Below, in pieces: positions 5,593 to 10,820 of a stretch of DNA of 10,820 nucleotides. A model generated the notes under the pieces. That model saw only the letters and a list, made by a program, of their open reading frames with translations. It ran no database searches and was not told the origin of the DNA. Origin of the DNA: CAZVJA01 sp964626885 (GTDB lineage Bacteria; Planctomycetota; Planctomycetia; Planctomycetales; Planctomycetaceae). The DNA lies in NCBI GenBank assembly GCA_964626885.1, contig CAZVJA010000183.1, positions 1 to 10,820 on the forward strand. The letters run 5' to 3'. A program made the translations under genes and the position numbers. Position 1 is the first letter of the stretch; every line of letters begins with the position of its first letter.

Positions 5593-6783
5593 TTACCATT
5601 GCGGTTGCGTGGTGGCTTCCTCGGGAAGGGCCCACTTCGGATACACCACTTCGCCTTCTTCATACACCGGATGCTTCTCGGTGTATTGCACGTGCTTCAC
5701 CGGGGCCGGCAGGCTGTAACCCGGATCATGCTTCACGTCGATGAGCATGTGGTCAACCGGCTTCGGCAGTCGGTTGTCACTGAGATTGCGAATCGTGTGA
5801 GACTTCAAGCTGGCCGGACCGCCGAGCGGCAGGTGTGCCGGTCCCGGGAGGCCGATCGGCGTGGCAGTTATTGGCTGTCCCCAGACAGGAGTCGGCCCGA
5901 CACCGGAGATCGGTCCCACGCCCGGAGCACCGGGAGCACCGCCTCCCGCCATGATCATTGGGCTGGGAACTCCGGAGAATCCCGAAGGAGTACCGGAAAT
6001 CGGCATCGGCGGTTCATGCTGTCCACTTTCGCCGTCGAGGATGCGGTACGACACTTGATTCACTTCCGTGCGATCCCCCATGGCTCCGGCACCGCCGTTG
6101 CTTTCGGGCATCTCCAGGTCCATGTTCCCCATGCGGAGCACGACCATTACGGTTCCGCGACGATCGGCTTCGGCAACCGGGTCGACGCCGGGATCAAGCC
6201 GCGTGGAGACGAGCGTTTCGACCCCAGCGATTGCCAGTTCCTGATACTTGGCATCGGGGAGGTAGATGACTTTGGTTACGAAGTTGTTGCTCTCGACCTG
6301 ATCAAGATCCTCGTCGGTCAACTCCATCGGAACGCTGTTGTGCGAGAGATACGAGTCGGTCGAAGGATGCGACGGATAGACCTGCAGGGTGGGGTAGACC
6401 ACCATACCGTCACGGCCGGGGATTTCCTTGATCTTCAAACGGTAGGTCGCTCCTTGACGGAAGTTGTAACGCCCGCCGCCGGCGACCTGTTTCTCGGCAT
6501 AGCCACCGGGAATTTTCCAGCCAACCTGCATTCCCAGCGGAGCAGCAAAGCGAACCTGGGTGGTTTGCGTCGCGAAGGAACGGGCCGCCGGAGGAGCTGC
6601 CATCATCGGCATCACACCGGGGCCTGGGCCATCGACCATCGGGCCGGGCCGCTGCATCAACTCCGCGGGGGGAGCATGATACACCCCCTTTTCCAAACCA
6701 TGATCCTCGAAATGCCGGCCGTCATAGGCACAGCCGACGCAGACGATCACCGCCGTCCCTAAAGCCAGAAAGTAGTACTTCAT
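5593..6783 (-). CDS. Probable lipoprotein with paralogous core and Gly/Pro-rich tail
   Basis: The 396-residue protein begins MKYYFLALGTAVIVCVGC, a short lipoprotein signal with G17-C18 as the likely cleavage and lipidation site. Residues 35-75 are rich in P, G, M and A. The core at about 110-220 (TYRLKI, YPTLQVYP, ELTDEDL, VTKVIYLPD, VAEADRRGTVMVVLRMG) is homologous to the neighbouring 249-residue protein. Residues 255-325 form a Gly/Pro-rich low-complexity linker with P-G-x and G-V-x units. The C-terminal 70 residues are more ordered and charged and end with several aromatics (YPKWALP, QPQW). No catalytic motif is seen. A GTG at 6786 adjoins the ATG at 6783; either could start translation, with AGGGAAGGGG just upstream, and I chose ATG. 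It is divergent from the 7016 gene, and 232 bases separate the two starts. Confidence 0.78.
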   Translation of the reverse strand: MKYYFLALGTAVIVCVGCAYDGRHFEDHGLEKGVYHAPPAELMQRPGPMVDGPGPGVMPMMAAPPAARSFATQTTQVRFAAPLGMQVGWKIPGGYAEKQVAGGGRYNFRQGATYRLKIKEIPGRDGMVVYPTLQVYPSHPSTDSYLSHNSVPMELTDEDLDQVESNNFVTKVIYLPDAKYQELAIAGVETLVSTRLDPGVDPVAEADRRGTVMVVLRMGNMDLEMPESNGGAGAMGDRTEVNQVSYRILDGESGQHEPPMPISGTPSGFSGVPSPMIMAGGGAPGAPGVGPISGVGPTPVWGQPITATPIGLPGPAHLPLGGPASLKSHTIRNLSDNRLPKPVDHMLIDVKHDPGYSLPAPVKHVQYTEKHPVYEEGEVVYPKWALPEEATTQPQW

Positions 6784-7015
6784 CACGACCCCTTCCCTGT
6801 ACGTCGCGACCGGAATTGCAGTCGACCCGAATGTTCGTTTGACGCTAGAATGCGGACGCCTTGATCACAAGCCGTCCATTGCCGCGCGGGTACCCCCCGT
6901 CGGAAAGACCGACTCCGGTCCCCCTCTGCAACGCCAAATGCTGTGGCGCCGCACTATTGTCTTTTCGGAACAACTCTGCCCGATTCTTTGGCAAATCCCG
7001 AATTTTCCGAACAAA
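6784..7015. other. Divergent intergenic region, control region for both sides
   Basis: This 232-base gap separates the divergent start codons at 6783 and 7016 and must hold promoters for both. I see no convincing -35/-10 pair; TTGACG at 6839-6844 has no matching -10. A small hairpin GTCGG-AAAGA-CCGAC lies at 6899-6913. The last 60 bases before 7016 are richer in A and T (for example GAATTTTCCG), as expected near a promoter. There is no clear ribosome-binding site before 7016. Confidence 0.4.
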
Positions 7016-8092
7016 ATGAAAACTGCCCCCAGATTAACAGTCGCCGGAACCCTCTGTCTGGCTGTCGTTTTCGGCAGTTGCATCTTGCTGTTCGGGGTCA
7101 CACCGGGCCATCCCTCGGAGACGTCGAATCAAAATGGGCAAGACACGGCGGTGAGTTCATCTGCCACTCCAGAGGCTCCCGGGAAGGGGACCAATGAAGC
7201 CAATGGAGTAAAGAGCCAGCCTGACAACCCGGGAACCAAGGCTGGCACCGAACCCGATGCGAAGAAAACGGTCGATGCAAACCCAGCTGCAACGCTCCGG
7301 ATTGCGCGTCAGAAGCTTTCCGATCCAAGCCTGCGGACGATTCAAGCCCGACTGATCGAGCGAGTTTCCATTGGCGGCCGCAAATTTCGCGCCGAGGGAA
7401 CCTACGCTCAGGCCCCAGAGCTCAAGTTGCGACTGGAACTCGAAGTAACCGTTGGATCGGGGAAAGCTGCTCACCAAAGTTCGTTACTGGAAGTTTGCGA
7501 CGGGACGATTCTGTGGACGCGACACATCATCGGAACAGACAGCAAACCGCGAATCACTCGCCGTGATGTCCGTCAGATTCTCGGGGCGACCTCCAAAAAT
7601 CCGCAGGCGGTTCTCACTGCCGAACTTGGGCTCGGCGGACTGCCTGCTTTGCTCGCCTCGCTTGAACGCTCGATGGTCTTCCGAACGCAACAAGACAAGG
7701 AAATCAACGGCAAGACGTTCGTCATGATCGAAGGATCTTGGAACGATGCCTATCTCGAACGCTTTCGTTCCATTTCGAAAGTTCAGGCACTTCCGGACCA
7801 TGTTCCGGACCTGGTCCGAATATACTTTGAGCCAGGGCTTCTCTTTCCGAGGCGATTCTTGTTTCTCAAGCAGCTGCGCAACCAGGAGACCTTCGTCGAG
7901 ATGATGGAGCTCGACCTGGTCGATATCGTGCTCAACGGACACATTGAGGAGTCGCAATTCGATTTCGTCCCACCGGATGGCACATTTCCGGTCGATATCA
8001 CGAACGCCTATCTAAACCAGATCAGCGCGATTTCGTCAGCGACTCCCCCTGCGAAGCAGGCCGCCGCGGCAAACGGAACTGCTTCGCAATAA
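7016..8092 (+). CDS. Membrane-anchored LolA-fold-like protein
   Basis: The 358-residue protein has one hydrophobic segment (about 8-28) at its N-terminus, with a cysteine at 22 in a poor lipobox (F-G-S-C), so it is a signal anchor or possibly a lipoprotein. Residues 30-92 are a low-complexity S/T/N/G/K linker. From 95 to 335 the pattern resembles the LolA/LolB-type half-barrel: a helix (IARQKLSD), strands ARLIERVSIGGRKFRAEGTY and LKLRLELEVTV, LLEVCDGTILWTR (157-169), and near the end ESQFDFVPPDGT (312-323) followed by DITNAYL. LolA-type proteins carry lipids or lipoproteins across the periplasm; whether this one does is unknown. The ATG at 7016 is chosen because the hydrophobic segment follows it; the frame is open upstream to 6839. 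The C-terminus is Ala-rich. It is divergent from the envelope cluster. Confidence 0.74.
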   Translation: MKTAPRLTVAGTLCLAVVFGSCILLFGVTPGHPSETSNQNGQDTAVSSSATPEAPGKGTNEANGVKSQPDNPGTKAGTEPDAKKTVDANPAATLRIARQKLSDPSLRTIQARLIERVSIGGRKFRAEGTYAQAPELKLRLELEVTVGSGKAAHQSSLLEVCDGTILWTRHIIGTDSKPRITRRDVRQILGATSKNPQAVLTAELGLGGLPALLASLERSMVFRTQQDKEINGKTFVMIEGSWNDAYLERFRSISKVQALPDHVPDLVRIYFEPGLLFPRRFLFLKQLRNQETFVEMMELDLVDIVLNGHIEESQFDFVPPDGTFPVDITNAYLNQISAISSATPPAKQAAAANGTASQ

Positions 8093-8128
8093 GGCATTTC
8101 TGGCGTTGCGAGTCGCCCGGGGATACGC

Positions 8129-8143
8129 GCAGGCTCGGCCTGC
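8129..8143 (+). terminator. Possible weak terminator after the LolA-like gene
   Basis: GCAGGC (8129-8134) pairs perfectly with GCCTGC (8138-8143) around TCG, 37 bases after the stop codon. The nearest T-run (TTTT, 8158-8161) is 15 bases further on, so it is not a classic intrinsic terminator. Three more small hairpins follow: 8162-8172, 8184-8199 and 8217-8233. Confidence 0.25.
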
Positions 8144-8301
8144 CTCATCTTGTGCTGTTTTCCCGCTTCGGGTACCATCCGCCCCCCTTTTACGAGGGGA
8201 ACGCATCGCCGATTCTGTACCGGTGACCGGTACGGAGGTGATGATCCGCGATCCCGCCAAGGTTCAAGAGACAAGGACGTCCCCACGAACCCTTTCCACA
8301 C

Positions 8302-8787
8302 ATGGATTACCACCTCAAGCCCATCGGAAAACAATGCGCCGCCACCGGACAGGATTTGGTCCCCGGCGCGCAATGCTTCTCCGCCGTGGTCGATCGGGGG
8401 GGCGAACTTGTGCGGCTTGATTTCTCTGCCGACGGCTGGACCGGCCCGCCGGAGAATTCCGTCGGATATTGGAAGTGTGTTGTTCCAGAAGCAGCGACTC
8501 AATCAAAAACGCTCGATCCCGACTCCCTGATGAAGTACTTCGAACAAATGACGGAAGACGCGCTCCCAAATCGAGAAAAATTCCAATACGTCCTCGCGCT
8601 GCTCCTGCTGCAAAAACGTCGTCTGCGAATCGACGGCTCGCGGCATGACGGAGACGACGAGTACCTGCAGTTGTCGGGCAGCCGCGGTGAAGGACCGTAC
8701 GAGGTTCGCAATCATCAATTGTCGCCGGAAGAGATTCAAACCATGGAATCGGAGTTGCACACACACCTCGCGGCGGAGTGGGCCTGA
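8302..8787 (+). CDS. Conserved planctomycete-type hypothetical protein
   Basis: I cannot assign a function to this 161-residue protein. The N-terminal 60 residues carry C12-x-x-T-G, then G22-x-x-C25-x-S, then VRLDFS and GPPENSVGYWKC (C59). This looks like a small zinc-binding or beta-rich module in which C12, C25 and C59 could be ligands. Residues 73-110 are helical, including the hydrophobic run VLALLLLQKRRL (97-108), which is flanked by charge and is too short for a certain membrane helix. The tail (135-161) is acidic and helical. There is no signal peptide. I recall proteins starting MDYHLKPIG from planctomycetes, but cannot verify this here. There is no clear ribosome-binding site before the ATG at 8302. 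The lipoprotein gene starts 42 bases downstream on the same strand, so the two probably form an operon. Confidence 0.72.
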   Translation: MDYHLKPIGKQCAATGQDLVPGAQCFSAVVDRGGELVRLDFSADGWTGPPENSVGYWKCVVPEAATQSKTLDPDSLMKYFEQMTEDALPNREKFQYVLALLLLQKRRLRIDGSRHDGDDEYLQLSGSRGEGPYEVRNHQLSPEEIQTMESELHTHLAAEWA

Positions 8788-8817
8788 AGGATCGGCAAGG
8801 CGAAGTCAGGGATGGAC

Positions 8818-8822
8818 AGGAG
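8818..8822 (+). promoter_or_regulatory. Ribosome-binding site that sets the lipoprotein start
   Basis: AGGAG at 8818-8822 stands seven bases before the ATG at 8830. This favours 8830 over the in-frame ATG at 8812, which would put the site inside the coding region. Confidence 0.7.
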
Positions 8823-8829
8823 CGCACGG

Positions 8830-9996
8830 ATGACGCGACCCTATAGCAGAACAATGGCCGCCGGACGCAAAGCGATCGCGGCCATTGCAGTGGTCGTTGC
8901 CGTGTCCGTGCTGTCCGGTTGTCATTACAGTCTTCCGTTTTTGTCGCGTAACGACTTCGGGCACCCGCTCCCTGCCGATGCGTCGAAAGAAGAGATCATT
9001 GGCCGTGTGAACGATAACATTGCCAAAGTGAGTAGTTGGCGCTCCCACAAAGTCTATATCAGCGGCGGCGCGATGCCGTTGCGTGTCGGCGCCCAAATTG
9101 CCGTTGAGGCCCCGCGAAACTTTCGCCTGATGGCGGGAGTTTTAGGAAGCGAGCAGGCCGACTTCGGCTCGAATGATGATCAGTTCTGGTTCTGGATCAA
9201 ACAGAGCGAGATGCCGTACATCTTTCTCGCCAGCCACAATCAGGTGGGGAATAACGAAGTTCTGCGGCAGATTCCCTTCCAACCCGACTGGCTGATGGAA
9301 GTTCTGGGAGTTGTGCCGTTGAAGGGAGAAGAATTCGAGCTCGATTTTGACGACACCGCCGAGCGAACCGCCCGCTTGACGTCGGAACGTCTTCTTCCAT
9401 CCGGCAGGCCGGTCCGGCGCGTGATTCATGTTGATCCGCGATATGGGCTCGTTCGGCAACAAAGCTTGTACGACGCCAATGGACATCTGCTGGCCAAAGC
9501 TCACTTGAACAAGCACACGCGCGACGAAGCCAGCGGTGCGATCCTGCCGCGACTCATTCAGATCGAATGGCCGCAGCCAAATCAGCCGACGCTCAAACTG
9601 AACCTCGAGATCGGGGAGATCGAGTTCAACCCGTCCAGCCTGCCGCCGCAGATGTGGGAAGTGCCGCACAAGCAAGGCTACCAGTTGGTCAATCTCGATA
9701 CGGCGGGCAAACGCATGAACCGCGGCCAGTATGCAGAACCGAATCACAATCGATTCGCCGACGAGAGCATGAACCCGTCGCGTGAGCCGCTTCCACCGCT
9801 CGACCGCGAACGGGACCAGTTCGTGCTGCCGGTGGAGGGAGCCAGACAGGATGCTCCGGCGGGAAAGATCCGCTTGAATGATCTGAGCGACGATGCGGTT
9901 CCACGCAAGCCGGCGGCGACTGCCGGCGAGGATTCCGAATGGTGGAGCGACCCGCCGCCGAGCAAGCTTCTGCAGCGGACCCCCTCATCGCCTTGA
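8830..9996 (+). CDS. Lipoprotein with LolA/LolB-like (DUF4292-like) body
   Basis: The 388-residue protein has a textbook lipoprotein signal: basic N-terminus, hydrophobic run at 15-28, and lipobox L28-S-G-C31. The mature part opens with a helix (SKEEIIGRVNDNIAKVSSW, 52-70), followed by strands and VEAPRNFRLMAG (92-103), then SNDDQFWFWIKQ (114-125). This helix, strand, small-molecule-like and W-rich order resembles the LolB/DUF4292-type lipoprotein fold. Later strands reach LIQIEWPQPNQPTLKLNLEIGEIEFN (242-267). Residues 295-388 are hydrophilic, Pro/Asp/Arg-rich and probably disordered, with W371-W372 near the end. It probably sits in the periplasm on a membrane. LolB inserts lipoproteins into the outer membrane; that role here is only an analogy. 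It is 42 bases downstream of the 161-residue gene and ends two bases from folD, which faces it. Confidence 0.78.
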   Translation: MTRPYSRTMAAGRKAIAAIAVVVAVSVLSGCHYSLPFLSRNDFGHPLPADASKEEIIGRVNDNIAKVSSWRSHKVYISGGAMPLRVGAQIAVEAPRNFRLMAGVLGSEQADFGSNDDQFWFWIKQSEMPYIFLASHNQVGNNEVLRQIPFQPDWLMEVLGVVPLKGEEFELDFDDTAERTARLTSERLLPSGRPVRRVIHVDPRYGLVRQQSLYDANGHLLAKAHLNKHTRDEASGAILPRLIQIEWPQPNQPTLKLNLEIGEIEFNPSSLPPQMWEVPHKQGYQLVNLDTAGKRMNRGQYAEPNHNRFADESMNPSREPLPPLDRERDQFVLPVEGARQDAPAGKIRLNDLSDDAVPRKPAATAGEDSEWWSDPPPSKLLQRTPSSP

Positions 9997-9998
9997 TG

Positions 9999-10820
9999 CT
10001 AGCCTGTCGTCGAGACGGAGAGCTTCGCGGCAGTCAGCGTGTTCGCCAGTAGCATCGCGATGGTCATCGGACCAACCCCTCCCGGTACCGGCGTAATCGC
10101 CGATGCAAGAGCGCTCACTGGTTCGTAATCGACATCTCCCACCAGTTTGCCCTCCACGCGGTTGATCCCCACGTCAATCACCACCGCCCCCGGTTTGATC
10201 ATCTCCGCCGTCACGAACCGCGGCGAACCGATCGCGGCGATCAAAATGTCGGCGCTGCGTGCGATCTCCGGCAGGTTCTTTGTCCGGCTGTGGCAGACAG
10301 TCACGGTCGCATCGCCTCCTGGACCTTTTTGCATCAACATCACCGCCATCGGCTTGCCGACGATCTCACTGCGCCCGATGACCACCACATGCGCGCCTGC
10401 AACCTGTGTTCCCCCATCGACGAGCAGCCGTTGCACGCCATGCGGCGTGCAGGGGAGAAATCGCGGACGTCCCTGGACAATCAGCCCGACGTTCTCGGGA
10501 TGAAATGCGTCGACGTCCTTCAGTGGCGAGACGGCATCCAGAACCGCTTGCGTGGCGATCTGCCTCGGCAGCGGCAGCTGCACGAGAATTCCGTGAACAC
10601 TTTGATCGGCGTTCAGGCTTTCGATCAGCGACAGCAGTTCCGATTGACTCAGCGTGGCCGGCAGTTGATGCAGCGTGCTGTGGATTCCCGCTTCCTCGCA
10701 GTCGCGTCGTTTATTGCGGACGTAAACGCCACTTGCCGGATCTTCACCGACGAGAATCGCCGCCAGATGCCGCGTGAGTCCGTAGTGCTTCACAAAAGCA
10801 CTTCTCTCCTCCTCGATCAC
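9999..10820 (-). CDS. folD: FolD, methylenetetrahydrofolate dehydrogenase/cyclohydrolase (N-terminus outside window)
   Basis: FolD is a bifunctional cytoplasmic enzyme. It oxidises 5,10-methylene-THF with NADP and hydrolyses 5,10-methenyl-THF to 10-formyl-THF, supplying one-carbon units for purines and formyl-methionine. The 273 visible residues show all the main signatures: Y33-V-R-N-K37 (K37 equals catalytic Lys54 of E. coli), GILVQLPLP (77-85, Q81 equals Gln98), KDVDAFHPENVG (101-112, D104 equals Asp121), PCTPHGV (123-129), the nucleotide-binding GRSEIVGKP (149-157), VVIDVGIN (213-220) and TPVPGGVGPMT (243-253). Compared with E. coli FolD about 17 N-terminal residues are missing because the frame runs off the window edge; the GTG at 10820 is probably internal. 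The short insert with KGPGGDATVT (165-174) is seen in some bacterial FolD proteins. The gene ends two bases from the facing lipoprotein gene. Confidence 0.97.
   Translation of the reverse strand: MIEEERSAFVKHYGLTRHLAAILVGEDPASGVYVRNKRRDCEEAGIHSTLHQLPATLSQSELLSLIESLNADQSVHGILVQLPLPRQIATQAVLDAVSPLKDVDAFHPENVGLIVQGRPRFLPCTPHGVQRLLVDGGTQVAGAHVVVIGRSEIVGKPMAVMLMQKGPGGDATVTVCHSRTKNLPEIARSADILIAAIGSPRFVTAEMIKPGAVVIDVGINRVEGKLVGDVDYEPVSALASAITPVPGGVGPMTIAMLLANTLTAAKLSVSTTG

Noticed and set aside
5461..6762. Open frame of 433 codons on the plus strand
   Set aside because: It lies opposite the lipoprotein and its 3' gap. The minus frame has a lipoprotein signal and homology to the neighbouring gene, while the plus translation is rich in R, H and G with no recognisable pattern.
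9142..9747. Minus-strand open frame of 201 codons
   Set aside because: It is antisense to the lipoprotein gene at 8830-9996, which has a lipobox and a well-placed ribosome-binding site.
1..10820. CRISPR array, tRNA, rRNA, insertion sequence or phage genes
   Set aside because: I found no regularly spaced repeats, no cloverleaf with a T-arm motif, no rRNA stretches and no transposase, integrase or phage structural motifs on either strand.

Overview
The window looks like chromosomal DNA from a member of the Planctomycetota, probably the order Planctomycetales. This is inferred from gene content, not from a marker gene. The signs are a secreted PQQ-type beta-propeller beginning GDWPQ after its signal peptide, a small B-box-like zinc-finger membrane protein, a DUF11 surface protein, and several lipoproteins and small proteins of kinds I associate with planctomycetes. 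Intergenic DNA also carries GCACGAA-type repeats. There are nine complete genes and one partial gene. I see no phage, transposase, CRISPR array, tRNA or rRNA.

Region 1 (1-3146, plus strand): a small cysteine-rich protein (203-514) is followed by a gene-free stretch of 388 bases. That stretch holds a palindromic repeat element (about 523-772) and a foldable leader (808-891). Three plus-strand genes follow: a DJ-1/PfpI protein (903-1460), a B-box-like zinc-finger protein with two membrane helices (1511-1849) and a secreted beta-propeller protein (1893-3146). Their gaps are 50 and 43 bases, so co-transcription is possible.

Region 2 (3147-6783, minus strand): three envelope genes are read in the order lipoprotein (6783-5593), secreted protein (5433-4684), DUF11 lipoprotein (4676-3222). 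The first two share a core of about 110 residues and are paralogues. A hairpin with a short T-run sits between genes one and two. Genes two and three are 7 bases apart. The cluster ends at a strong intrinsic terminator whose T-run lies inside the last codons of the convergent beta-propeller gene.

Region 3 (6784-9996, plus strand): divergent from region 2 are a membrane-anchored LolA-fold-like protein (7016-8092), a planctomycete-type hypothetical protein (8302-8787) and a lipoprotein with a LolA/LolB-like body (8830-9996). The last two are probably one operon.

Region 4 (9999-10820, minus strand): folD, for one-carbon folate metabolism, meets the lipoprotein gene tail to tail with two bases between them. 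Its N-terminus lies outside the window.

Most of the window is therefore cell-envelope and secreted proteins of unknown precise role, with two soluble proteins of recognisable families (DJ-1/PfpI and FolD). The best candidates for something undescribed are the paralogous secreted-protein cluster with its DUF11 partner, and the palindromic intergenic element. Neither can be proved from this window alone.
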